From: Persicobacter sp. CCB-QB2
Lineage (GTDB): Bacteria; Bacteroidota; Bacteroidia; Cytophagales; Cyclobacteriaceae
Length of the DNA: 64,000 bases
Assembly: GCF_001274635.1 (NCBI RefSeq)
Contig: NZ_LBGV01000001.1
Location: 3,658,001 to 3,722,000, forward strand
Direction: 5' to 3'
Shown: piece after piece, positions 17,937 to 27,153 of the stretch
How the letters are laid out: every line of letters starts with the position of its first letter
Numbering within the stretch: position 1 is the first letter of the stretch
Notes under the pieces: model-generated
Seen by the model: the letters and a program-made list of their open reading frames with translations, nothing else
Databases searched by the model: none
Told to the model about the DNA's origin: nothing
Position numbers and translations under genes: made by a program

Positions 17937-18971
17937 ATGCAAGCCTACGATTATATTATTATAGGTCAGGGTATCGCCGGTACCGTCATCAGTCATCAAT
18001 TGCGAGAAGCAGGGAAGACGGTTCTGGTCATCAATCAAACCAATGCCAATGCTTCCTCCAGAGTGGCGGCAGGCATTATTAACCCGATTACGGGGCGTAA
18101 AATGTCATTGACCTGGCGGGCACACGATCTATTTCCCTATTTGTGGGATTTCTACAGTCAACTGGAAAAGCAATTAGGCATTAAAGCCTTACACCTGCAG
18201 GAAATATACCGCCCCTTCCTTGAGGTGGTAGAACAAAATGACTGGATGGGCAAAAGCGCTGAAGATAATTTTAAGCCTTTTGTGAATTCGGTGCATGCAC
18301 CGGCAGAGGAGGGAATTCATGCTCCCTATGATGGATTGGCCCTTAATCAGGCGGGCTGGCTGGATCTTAACTTACTGTTGGATACTTACCGTGATGCATT
18401 AGGAGTCCACTACCGCGAAGCGGCTTTTCGGGAGGAGGATTTAATGCTGACAGCCGAGGGAGTCGAATATGAAGGTGTAAAAGCCAAGGGAATTATTTAC
18501 GCCCAAGGATATGCGGTGGGGGAAAGTAAGTACTGGGAGGGACTCCCTTTCAGACCAGTGAAGGGAGAAGTGTTGACCATTGAACTGGATCGTGACTTTG
18601 AGCGAATTTACAATCGGGGGGTGTTTGCCCTGCCATTGGGTAATCATCGATATCGAGTAGGGGCAACTTATGATAATCATAATTTGAATTACGAGGTTAC
18701 CGAGCAGGCCAGAAAAACCCTTTTGGAAAAGCTGGAAGGTTTGGTGAAGCTGAGTCCCAAGGTGGTGGATCAGCGGGCGGGAATTCGCCCAGCCACCAAG
18801 GACCGAAGACCATTTATAGGGCAGCACCCTGATTATCCACAAATTTTTCTCTTTGGCGGGCTTGGCACCAAAGGGGTTTCCCTAGCGCCTTTTTTTGGAG
18901 AACAGCTGAAGAATCTATTACTAAAAGGGACTAAAATAGAGCCGGAAGTGGATATCTATCGGTTTTTTTAA
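17937..18971 (+). CDS. FAD-dependent oxidoreductase (DAO family)
   Basis: 344 residues. The N-terminal FAD-binding loop G-Q-G-I-A-G-T (9-15), then V-A-A-G-I-I-N-P-I-T-G-R-K, is characteristic of glycine/D-amino-acid oxidase-like flavoproteins. A second glycine-rich segment near the C-terminus (A-G-I-R-P-A-T-K-D-R-R-P-F-I-G and F-G-G-L-G-T-K-G) closes the FAD site. The same signatures occur in the oxidase half of MnmC and in ThiO, and the sequence alone does not decide between these. It is divergent from the MBL gene across a 67-base gap and is followed by a terminator. Confidence 0.85.
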   Translation: MQAYDYIIIGQGIAGTVISHQLREAGKTVLVINQTNANASSRVAAGIINPITGRKMSLTWRAHDLFPYLWDFYSQLEKQLGIKALHLQEIYRPFLEVVEQNDWMGKSAEDNFKPFVNSVHAPAEEGIHAPYDGLALNQAGWLDLNLLLDTYRDALGVHYREAAFREEDLMLTAEGVEYEGVKAKGIIYAQGYAVGESKYWEGLPFRPVKGEVLTIELDRDFERIYNRGVFALPLGNHRYRVGATYDNHNLNYEVTEQARKTLLEKLEGLVKLSPKVVDQRAGIRPATKDRRPFIGQHPDYPQIFLFGGLGTKGVSLAPFFGEQLKNLLLKGTKIEPEVDIYRFF

Positions 18972-18983
18972 GATATTAAAGTC

Positions 18984-19034
18984 GAAATTTCCCCTGCTGA
19001 CTGGGTTTTCTTCAGGGGGAAATTTTCTTTTTTT
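18984..19034 (+). terminator. Intrinsic terminator after the FAD oxidoreductase
   Basis: Stem AAATTTCCCC/GGGGAAATTT with one bulge and a loop of about 20 bases, followed by TTTCTTTTTTTC. Confidence 0.75.
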
Positions 19035-19230
19035 CATTTTTATTGATTGTCAAGCAAATACCTTGGAACGTATAGCGGAAACATTCGTAGAAAAAATTAT
19101 GTATTAGGGAAACTTAGGTGCTAAAGGAGTCGATGGGCATGGGCAGTGGATTGCCCCTAATAAATCTCTAAATATTATTGCCGGTTGGGGAGGACTATCT
19201 CCACTTTTGCTAATAACCTACTGAACACCT

Positions 19231-22200
19231 ATGCTCCAACGCTTATTACTATTAGGTATACTATTTCTATTTTGCCTCACCCCTTTTTTCCGGGTTTCTG
19301 CACAGGCTTTACGTGATGAATTTGGTCAAAACCGAATTCAGTATCAGGTGAAAGACTGGAAATACTACAGCACAGATAATTTCGATATTTATTATTATGA
19401 AGGCGGACAGCAATTTGCCAAGTTAGGCATTGAATACCTCGAGGAAGAGTTTGACCGCATGACCGACCTTATCGGTTATTCCCCTTATTCCAAGGTTAAA
19501 ATTTTTCTCTACAATTCAGAGGAGGAATTAGGGCAAAGCAATGTAGGGCTTAGTGGAAATTACTACTCGATTGGAGGGCAAACCAATTTCACTAAATCTC
19601 ATGTGGAATTAGCCTACCCGGGCACCATGTCCCTGTATCGCGAAACGCTTTTATTTCATGTCGCCAAGCTTTTAGTGGAGGACATGATGTTCGGCGGATC
19701 TTTGGCGGATATGTTTCAGAGTACCTATTTGTTGAATTTACCCACCTGGTTTGTCACCGGTGCATCAGCTTATATTGCCGAGGGTTGGTCGGTGGAAATG
19801 GATGATTTCGTTCGGGAGTTAATCATTTCTGAAGATTTTAGAAGGGTAAACAGCTATTCCGGGGAGGAAGCGCAGCTTCTGGGGCAATCCATCTGGAATT
19901 TTATTGTGCAGCGATACGGAAGAGCCAATTTATCCAATATTCTGAACTTAACGCGCATCATTCATAATGAGGAACGTTCCATTGTGAGCACCCTCGGGAT
20001 TTCTTATCCGGAATTTATTTCAGAGTGGCAACGTTTTTACAAGGACATGTCAGCCAATATAGGCAACTCTTACCAAATGCCACAGGATCAGTTTCTGCTG
20101 TTTGATAAAAATAAAAAGGGACGTGCCTATGGTAAAATGCGCATTAGTCCGGACGGTACCCGTATTGCTTATGCGGTGGATAACTCCGGTAAGTTCAGTG
20201 TGGAGGTAGAAGAGATTGCCAGTGGAAAGGTAAAAACAATTATTAAGGCAGGTTATAAAGAAGTCAACCACAGGCCGGGAGAATATTTACCACTGATCAG
20301 CTGGAAGGATGATAATACGCTGGGAATCATTTACCGGAAAAAGGAGCAAAGTTATTTGCAGATGTATGAATTTTCTTCCAAATCCTTTTTAGAACGCCCC
20401 TTGGGTCGGGTGAATAATATTACTTCTTTTGATATTAAAAGAGATAGTAATGTCGGGATCATTGCTGCAGATCGAAAAGGTAGAAATGGTTTATTCTTAG
20501 TTTCCCTGAAACGTTTTACTACCAGGTTATTGACTAAGGATATTTTTGATGACATTGAGCCTCGCTTTATTCCTAATACCAATACGGTAGTTTTTGCATC
20601 TAACCGTATATCAGACACTCTTGGTGTGAAGGATAATAAACTTAAGGATTTACCAGAAACCTATAATATTTTCCTTTATAATCTGGATACGACCAGAACG
20701 GTCCTAACACGGGTTACCAATAATATTGGCTATAATATTAAACCAGTGCCTGTTGATGAACAGTACTTCTATTATTTGAGTAATCAGCAGGGTATATATA
20801 ATCTTTATCGGTATGATCTTGAAAACCGCTTGTATCAGCAGGTAAGTAATTACGCAGTAAGTATTCGGGATTATGATATTGGCCCGGATAACGCTATGGT
20901 GTATACGGCCCGTAAGTCGGATAAGGATTTTATCTATTATGAGCCTAATGCGCCATTGAACAGAAGTATTTTTACACTTGCCACTGGCAGAAGACAACTT
21001 CTAAATGCGAAGGCGGTCAAAGACCGAATGGAGAAAAGAAAAAAGCAGGCTTTGCAGGATTCCCTGGAAAGGGTGGAAAATGAGTTGCGTAAATTTAATG
21101 AAACCCTTCGTTCTCCGGGTTCTTTATTTTTGGATTCCATAGCCAATACCATTGGAAAAGATTTTGATCAGCCTCCATTAAAGGATTTAGACCCGGAAGG
21201 GCTGGCTACGGAAAGTCTGATTTCTGATGATCCTAATTTGGTAAACACGGATAATTATCAGTTTTCTTCTACGAAAACGCCGGCAAATAAGAAAAGAGAA
21301 TCTTTCCTTACACGCTACAGACTCATGCGCCGAGACTCCCAGGTCATGGGGCCGGATGATTATGAGACCTACTTTAGGATGAATAATTTGGTGACCTCAT
21401 TTGTAATTGACCCCTTGATGGGCTTTGGTATTCAGATGGAAGCCGAAATGACCGACTTATTGGAGGATCATCGCTTTTATGGGGGATTTGTAATGGCGAC
21501 TGATTTCCGTTCCGGAACTTTCTTTGGAGAATATGAATACCTTAAAGGCTTTTTGGATTACCGGATTCGTTATGACCGTAGGGTGTTAAACATGACCACG
21601 CAGCAGTTTGAGGAGCAGCAATATAAAATGAATAAGTTGGAAGCTTCCGTTTCCCTGCCGGTGAGTATTAGTTCCAGAGTTTCTTTAACCCCTATGCTGA
21701 CGCATACCGTCTGGGTGGATAAGAATATTGATAATTTGGTAAATCCACCTATTAATCCTGTAGGAAATCCCGAAGGATTGTATTCTGGTATCAAAGGGCA
21801 GTATGTTTTTGATAATACCACCAGTCAGGGCTTGAATTTGAGGACGGGCTTTCGAGCCAATGCCGGAATAGAATATCAATTCGCTACCATGGGTGATTTG
21901 GAGAGTTTCGGGAAGTTGTCCATGGATATCCGACATTATTTGCCTATTCACAAAGAAATTGTGGTGGCGACCAGATTGTATTATGGCCGGTTTTTCGGGG
22001 ATGGCGCTAAGCAGTTCTTATTAGGTGGCGTAAACAATTGGCTGTTTAATCAAACGGAAAATGATGGGCAGAGCGCTGAGCCGGGAGATCCACTGTACTT
22101 TGAAAATGATTTTAATAATTCTGATATTCTTTTTGCGGAGTATGTAACCGATTTGCGCGGATTTAATTACAATACGTTTAGTGGAACAAATGCCTTATTG

Positions 22201-22545
22201 GGAAATATTGAATTAAGGGTGCCCTTGATTCGTTATTTGTCCCGCGAACCGATATCTTCCAATTTCTTGAGAAATCTCCAGTTTGTTGGCTTCTTTGATA
22301 TTGGTTCTGCCTGGACCGGTCCCTCCGCTTTTGCCCGCGAAAATAATATCAATACTGATGTAATAGAGGGCGGGCCTTTTGTGGCCAGAATTAATAACTT
22401 TAAAAACCCCTGGCTTTACAGTTACGGTGTGGGCATGAGAGCGCCGCTGCTGGGTTTCTTTACCCGACTGGATCTGGCCTGGGCCACCGAGGATTACGAA
22501 CGTAAACGTCCGAGGTTGTCCATCTCCATTGGATACGATTTCTAA
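19231..22545 (+). CDS. TolB-like propeller fused to an outer-membrane beta-barrel
   Basis: 1,104 residues with a signal peptide ending V-S-A-Q. Residues about 30-270 resemble the peptidase MA-like domain, but the zinc site is degraded (F-H-V-A-K where H-E-x-x-H is expected), so catalysis is unlikely. About 280-600 is a TolB/WD40-like propeller with repeated D-G-T-R-I-A-Y and F-A-S-N-R-I type strands. A charged linker follows. The last ~380 residues are a surface-antigen (Omp85 C-terminal-like) barrel ending in phenylalanine (S-I-G-Y-D-F), the usual outer-membrane targeting end. This three-part architecture is common in Bacteroidota and loosely called TolB; its role is unknown. Confidence 0.85.
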   Translation: MLQRLLLLGILFLFCLTPFFRVSAQALRDEFGQNRIQYQVKDWKYYSTDNFDIYYYEGGQQFAKLGIEYLEEEFDRMTDLIGYSPYSKVKIFLYNSEEELGQSNVGLSGNYYSIGGQTNFTKSHVELAYPGTMSLYRETLLFHVAKLLVEDMMFGGSLADMFQSTYLLNLPTWFVTGASAYIAEGWSVEMDDFVRELIISEDFRRVNSYSGEEAQLLGQSIWNFIVQRYGRANLSNILNLTRIIHNEERSIVSTLGISYPEFISEWQRFYKDMSANIGNSYQMPQDQFLLFDKNKKGRAYGKMRISPDGTRIAYAVDNSGKFSVEVEEIASGKVKTIIKAGYKEVNHRPGEYLPLISWKDDNTLGIIYRKKEQSYLQMYEFSSKSFLERPLGRVNNITSFDIKRDSNVGIIAADRKGRNGLFLVSLKRFTTRLLTKDIFDDIEPRFIPNTNTVVFASNRISDTLGVKDNKLKDLPETYNIFLYNLDTTRTVLTRVTNNIGYNIKPVPVDEQYFYYLSNQQGIYNLYRYDLENRLYQQVSNYAVSIRDYDIGPDNAMVYTARKSDKDFIYYEPNAPLNRSIFTLATGRRQLLNAKAVKDRMEKRKKQALQDSLERVENELRKFNETLRSPGSLFLDSIANTIGKDFDQPPLKDLDPEGLATESLISDDPNLVNTDNYQFSSTKTPANKKRESFLTRYRLMRRDSQVMGPDDYETYFRMNNLVTSFVIDPLMGFGIQMEAEMTDLLEDHRFYGGFVMATDFRSGTFFGEYEYLKGFLDYRIRYDRRVLNMTTQQFEEQQYKMNKLEASVSLPVSISSRVSLTPMLTHTVWVDKNIDNLVNPPINPVGNPEGLYSGIKGQYVFDNTTSQGLNLRTGFRANAGIEYQFATMGDLESFGKLSMDIRHYLPIHKEIVVATRLYYGRFFGDGAKQFLLGGVNNWLFNQTENDGQSAEPGDPLYFENDFNNSDILFAEYVTDLRGFNYNTFSGTNALLGNIELRVPLIRYLSREPISSNFLRNLQFVGFFDIGSAWTGPSAFARENNINTDVIEGGPFVARINNFKNPWLYSYGVGMRAPLLGFFTRLDLAWATEDYERKRPRLSISIGYDF

Positions 22546-22561
22546 AAAATAGCACAAAAAA

Positions 22562-22594
22562 AACGCCGATCAGGATTTCTGATCGGCGTTTTGC
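22562..22594. terminator. Strong bidirectional terminator
   Basis: Perfect 12-bp stem AACGCCGATCAG/CTGATCGGCGTT with a 5-base loop. A run of A precedes it and a T-rich stretch follows, so it can stop transcription from the TolB-like gene and from the M1 peptidase gene. Confidence 0.9.
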
Positions 22595-22613
22595 TTTCAA
22601 ACGGTATTGTTAT

Positions 22614-22828
22614 CCCGAATTATTCATCGCCAAATTTATCAACTAGATGTAAGTGATTAAAATTCCAGGTCGTTATAATTTATTTTCTTTGATTTATTAT
22701 AGCCCAAATTGGGGCAAGCTTGCTTTTTCCTCATTCACCTGCTTCGTTGGAAAAAAATGAAATAGGAAAAATTCCTTCATTTTTTCCGCCTTGCAGCTAA
22801 ACGAGGATTTAAGCATGACTAATCCGGG
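22614..22828 (+). repeat. MITE-like 215-bp element, copy B (intact ends)
   Basis: Exactly 215 bp, bounded by perfect 4-bp direct repeats TTAT (22610-22613 and 22829-22832). The ends are imperfect inverted repeats: left CCCGAATTATTCATCGCC, right (reverse complement) CCCGGATTAGTCATGCTTAA. No open frame. The right-hand target duplication contains the TAA stop of the M1 peptidase gene (22829-22831), so the element occupies the space between that stop and its terminator. It fills most of the 283-bp gap between the two genes. Confidence 0.9.
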
Positions 22829-25158
22829 TTATTTAGAGGCTTTCGCCTTCTTTGCTTTCTGCATAGGGTTACTGCCGTAGGAAGCGCCCCTTGCGGCTTT
22901 ACTTCTTTCGAATAGTTCGAACCTCGAAGGGATACTTTGTCGAGGGAAGTAGTTATTATTCAGGTCGGTATCTGCAGTTTCCAGCATGGGGTCCAGAATA
23001 ATATTGGTGACTTCTTTTTCAAAGGCAAACACTTTGCTTACCTCCTCTTCGTTCTTTCTCCAAATTTCAGCGGGAATAAAAGCAGTTTCATGACTACCAT
23101 CCTCAAAGTCAAATTGTAAAATGATGGGCATTACCAATCCTCCCACATTTTTAAAATCCAATTGATAGAAATTCAAGTCGCTATTTAATAATGCTTTGTC
23201 CTTTTCAGAAAGTTTGGTAATAAAGGTTTTATAAGCTTTTCGCTGTTCGTCGGTCGTTTTGTAGGGATCGTAGGAGTTATAGAAATCACGAAGATCCGGA
23301 CGCTCATCATCCACCCGGGTAGTCAATTGCTTATTACGCTCTTTGCTGATACTTTTCTCTCTTTTTTCTGCCTTCGCTTTTGCAATTGGGTTTTCTACAT
23401 CCGGATTTTTTGTATTTAACTTATACCACTGCACATTTTCCAAAGAGATATCCACATGATCAGTCGAATAGAACCAGCCTTTCCAGAACCAGTCCAAATC
23501 CACGGCTGAGGCATCCTCCATCGTTCTGAAGAAATCCTCCGGCGTGGGGTGTTTGAAAGCCCATCTTTCCGCATAGGTTTTGAAAGCGTAATCAAAAAGC
23601 TCCCGACCCATTACCGTTTCTCTTAAGATATTGAGCGCTGTAGCGACTTTGGCGTAAGCGTTGGAGCCAAATTGCTTCAATTGTTCTGAGTTGGTCATGA
23701 CCGGAACGATATTATCCGGATTGCCTTTCATATACGGAACAATTTTGGACGGAGCGCCTCTTCTGGAAGGATAATCATGCTCCCATTCCTGCTCTGTTAA
23801 GAATTGAAGGAAAGTATTCAATCCCTCATCCATCCAGGTCCATTGACGTTCATCGGAATTGATGATCATTGGGAAATAATTATGTCCTACTTCGTGGATA
23901 ATTACGGAGATCATCCCGTACTTCGTTCTTTCTGAATAGGTGCCATCCTCGGCTACACGTCCGTAATTGAAGCAAATCATCGGGTATTCCATTCCATTAG
24001 CTGCTTCGACGGAAATCGCTACCGGATAGGGGTAGTCAATGGTATATTTGGAATAGGTGCGAAGGGTATGAGCCACTACTTCTGTGGAGTATTTATAATA
24101 TAACTCATAGGCTTCCTTAGGGTAATATGACATGGCCATTACCTTCTTATTGTTCAACTGTACCCCCATGGCATCCCACACGTATTTTCTGGAACTACCA
24201 AAAGCAAAGTCGCGCACATTTTCGGCCTTATAAACCCAGGTTTTTTCTCCTTTAAGTTGTTTCTTTTCTGCTTTTTGGGCCTCATCTTTGGTCACAATCA
24301 ATACCGGCCGATCAGCAGTTTGGGCTTTTTCCCATCGTTTCAACTGTATTGGATTCAGGATTTCTTCCACATTCTGAAGTTCGCCTGTCGCACAAACGAT
24401 ATGGTCTTCCGGAACGGTAATGGCGACTTCGTAATCCCGAAGGTCAGCGCAAACTCCCCGGAACCCAGGAATTGTTTATTTTGCCAGCCATTCACATCAT
24501 CATATACACACATTCTGGGAAACCACTGACAAATGGTATAAAGGTAATTTTCATCTTTAGGAAAATACTCATAGCCGGAACGTCCGCCCAATTGCATCCG
24601 GTCATGGATATTGTACCACCATTTCACATCAAAAGTAACAGAAGCACCAGCAGCCAAAGGCTCAGGTAAATCTATACGCATCATGGTTTTGTTGATGGTG
24701 TAGGGTAGCGAATTGCCCGCAGCATTTTTCACTTCTTCAATATGAAAGCCCAGATCCTGATCATGTCCCATAAAGCGGTTGATCTGGCCGGAAGACATTT
24801 TTTCATTAATCTCACTTGGCGCAATTTTAAAAGAATCCGAGTCTTTGTTTCTCATGTTCTGATCCAGCTGCAACCAAAGGTATTGCAGGGCATCCGGGGA
24901 CTGGTTGTGGTAAGTGATGGTTTCCTGTGCATCAATGCGCTGTCGTTCATCATCCAAGTGCACTGCTATTTTGTAGTCAGCGCGTTGTTGCCAATACTGG
25001 TGGCCGGGAGCTCCGGATCCTGTTCGGTAGAGGTTTGGCGTGGCCAGGTCATTGCCCAGCTGCTCGAACTTACGGCCTTTGTAGGGGCTGTAAGCCTCTT
25101 GCGCAAAAGTGATCATCGGCCACAAGCACGCAATCGCAAGCAAAATTCGTTTGTTCAT
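22829..25158 (-). pseudogene. M1-family aminopeptidase, split by a one-base frameshift
   Basis: Two overlapping frames make one protein. 25158-24355 gives the signal peptide (T-F-A-Q) and N-terminal saddle domain; 24370-22829 gives the catalytic domain with H-E-V-G-H and the downstream W-M-D-E-G-L-N glutamate. At 24436-24438 the plus strand has CCC where CCCC would let the frame continue as T-F-G-D-Y-E-V-A-I-T-V-P-E-D-H, which is ordinary M1 sequence. With one added base the gene is 777 codons (776 residues), normal for the family. M1 enzymes cleave N-terminal residues of peptides; the signal peptide puts this one outside the cytoplasm. All catalytic residues survive, so this is either a recent mutation or a sequencing error. 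It is 33 bases downstream of HupE/UreJ. Confidence 0.9.
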
Positions 25159-25191
25159 AAAAAAAGCAAGATAGGTAAGGTTAAGAAAGGG

Positions 25192-25779
25192 TTACCAAAA
25201 TTTGGCCTGATACATCAAAATCACCGAGACGGTCAGGATAGCAATCGTCCAGGTAGGCTTCCAATAGTGGTAAAATTTTTTATTGATTAAAGTAAATAGC
25301 TGAAATAGTAAGAAATAAGCAATAACAATCACCACCTGACCGGCTTCTAAGCCTAGATTAAAGGCAAGTAGCGGGGTGAAAATATCCTGTGAACGCCCCA
25401 ATAGAGATTGCAGGTAGGAGGAAAATCCTAGTCCGTGGATTAAGCCGAAAGCCAAAATCACGGCATAGGCCCATCCGTAACCGGATTTTTTGGTAGTACC
25501 ACTTTTTAACTGAAATAAGTGGGTGACGCCCGTAATGAAAATAGTGAGTGGAATTAAAAATTCTACATAGTCACCGTTTACTTTCACAATGCGAAATGTA
25601 GCCAGGGCCAGGGAAATACTGTGCCCCACAGTAAAAGCAGTTAGTAATCCCAGAATTTTTTGCCATTGTCTGATTGTGAACGAAAGACAGAGGGCAACGA
25701 CGAAAAGTAAATGGTCGTATCCATCCAGGTCCAAAATGTGCAACCAGCCCATTTCAAAAAAGGTAGAAAATGTGCTCAT
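25192..25779 (-). CDS. HupE/UreJ-family membrane protein
   Basis: 195 residues, about six hydrophobic helices. Family signatures are G-Y-D-H-L-L-F-V-V-A-L near the N-terminus, T-A-F-T-V-G-H-S-I-S-L-A-L-A, and F-G-L-I-H-G-L-G-F-S-S. The repeated histidines are proposed metal ligands in HupE/UreJ nickel or cobalt carriers. In Bacteroidota this short form commonly sits beside M1 peptidase and DUF6702 genes, as here, so its true substrate is uncertain. It is divergent from the DUF6702 gene over a 138-base gap that may hold promoters for both. Confidence 0.85.
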   Translation of the reverse strand: MSTFSTFFEMGWLHILDLDGYDHLLFVVALCLSFTIRQWQKILGLLTAFTVGHSISLALATFRIVKVNGDYVEFLIPLTIFITGVTHLFQLKSGTTKKSGYGWAYAVILAFGLIHGLGFSSYLQSLLGRSQDIFTPLLAFNLGLEAGQVVIVIAYFLLFQLFTLINKKFYHYWKPTWTIAILTVSVILMYQAKFW

Positions 25780-25917
25780 TTGTAAAAAAGAAGTCTTAAA
25801 AAAAGGAAAATATAGTCTGTATGGCGAGTGAAAAGCGTGGCTTTAGCTCAGCCAATAATTTGTTAATTTACAAAAAATACCCTTTTTGCTGTTCAAATTT
25901 TACCCAAATCCCCGAAA

Positions 25918-26421
25918 ATGAGAAAATTTTATATTGTCGGCGTCTTTTTGTTATCATTGGTTACTTTAAGTAATCCTGTATTTGCTCATCCCTATCATAT
26001 TAGTTTGTTGGACATGAAATATGATGTGGAGGAGAAAAGAATTGAAATGGAGGGCAAAGTTTTTCTGGATGATTTGGGCGACGCTATTTTCAAAGAACAG
26101 CAATTGCAGGTGGATTGGGAAATGGGAATTCCGGAGGAAGCGGTAGAAGCTTATTTTTTGGAGCATGTTAAAATTCAATGGGAAGGGGATGCGCGGGAAA
26201 TTCGGTTTGTAGGGATGGAAATTGAGGATGATGCCTTGTGGGTGTATTGCTATGTGGAAAAGGTTAAGCCCAGGGGAGTTTTAGAAGTACAGAATACCAT
26301 ACTTTTTTCAGAATTTGATGATCAGCAAAACCTAGTGCATTTTCAGGATGAAGTGGGTTTGAGGTCAGAACGATTGCATAGCGGGAGAAAATTAGTGGCT
26401 TTTCCGCTACGTAAGGTTTAA
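25918..26421 (+). CDS. DUF6702-family exported protein
   Basis: 167 residues with a signal peptide ending V-F-A-H. The mature start H-P-Y-H-I-S-L-L-D-M-K-Y is typical of the family, followed by a beta-rich domain with many acidic residues. Function unknown. It is consistently found next to HupE/UreJ in this phylum, which suggests a shared envelope or metal-related role, but this is only context. The last 4 bases overlap the convergent 2H phosphoesterase gene. Confidence 0.8.
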   Translation: MRKFYIVGVFLLSLVTLSNPVFAHPYHISLLDMKYDVEEKRIEMEGKVFLDDLGDAIFKEQQLQVDWEMGIPEEAVEAYFLEHVKIQWEGDAREIRFVGMEIEDDALWVYCYVEKVKPRGVLEVQNTILFSEFDDQQNLVHFQDEVGLRSERLHSGRKLVAFPLRKV

Positions 26422-26975
26422 CCATCAAAATGGAATTTTTCGTAAACTTCCCACACATTTCCATCATGTTTGAGTAGTGTAATGTATTTAACCTGAATGG
26501 TTTGTGTGTATTGTTTTTCTTTGAAAAAATTCCAGGCCTCTGGAAAAATAGCCTTTTTTAAATCCCGAAATGCAATGGTGAAATGGGGGTGGAAAGGGCG
26601 TTCTTTATAATCGGCATTGAACAGGTTGAGTTCTCGCTTCATCATTTTTTTTAGCTTAGTTTGTAAATTGGACAATTCCATACTTTGCTTTACATCTACA
26701 AAAATTACACGAGGGGGGAATTGGTTGAAATTATTTAATTCAATTTCAAAGCCAGTTTCTTGGCTTACAAAATTGGAAATTGTCGTTTTTAAATGATTTA
26801 ATTTTTTCTTTTTCCATAAAAAAGGCATGTGTAAAGTGAGGTGTGGAGGTGACTTTAGGGCTCCACTTGTTGAAAAATGCGTTGCCGCCTCCAGCTTAAA
26901 CTGATGGAGGTCATGAAATACTGGTTCCTCAGGCACGATGGCGATAAAAAATCGGTCAGTTTCTTTATTTTTCAT
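26418..26975 (-). CDS. 2'-5' RNA ligase-like 2H phosphoesterase
   Basis: 185 residues. Both H-x-T/S motifs of the 2H superfamily are present: H45-L-T47 (in P-P-H-L-T-L-H-M-P-F) and H131-F-T133 (in H-P-H-F-T-I-A-F). Such proteins ligate or hydrolyse 2',5' or 2',3'-cyclic phosphodiester bonds in RNA. The exact reaction is not predictable here. It converges on the DUF6702 gene with a 4-base overlap. Confidence 0.87.
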   Translation of the reverse strand: MKNKETDRFFIAIVPEEPVFHDLHQFKLEAATHFSTSGALKSPPHLTLHMPFLWKKKKLNHLKTTISNFVSQETGFEIELNNFNQFPPRVIFVDVKQSMELSNLQTKLKKMMKRELNLFNADYKERPFHPHFTIAFRDLKKAIFPEAWNFFKEKQYTQTIQVKYITLLKHDGNVWEVYEKFHFDG

Positions 26976-27153
26976 GATTTATTGCATTGTATGTTTGAAA
27001 AGAAAAGTAGCGATTATCTAATATTGCAAAGGTTTGCAGTTAGAAGAATTTTCATGTATTATTACCGATAATTAACACTTTTTTAGTTTAATTAAGCGTT
27101 AAAAATTTTCTGCAGCAAATTTCAACAGTTCAGCTTATTATTTCACCTTTTGT

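Noticed and set aside
19104-19220. Protein-like segment upstream of the TolB-like gene (G-A-K-G-V-D-G-H-G-Q-W-I-A-P in one frame)
   Set aside because: Short, no start codon in a sensible place and no family match; it may be chance or an old gene remnant.
22613-22831. TA-only (2-bp) target duplication for the repeat element
   Set aside because: Extending the comparison shows identical 4-bp flanks (TTAT, CTAA, TTAA) in the three intact copies, which fits better and gives a uniform 215-bp length.
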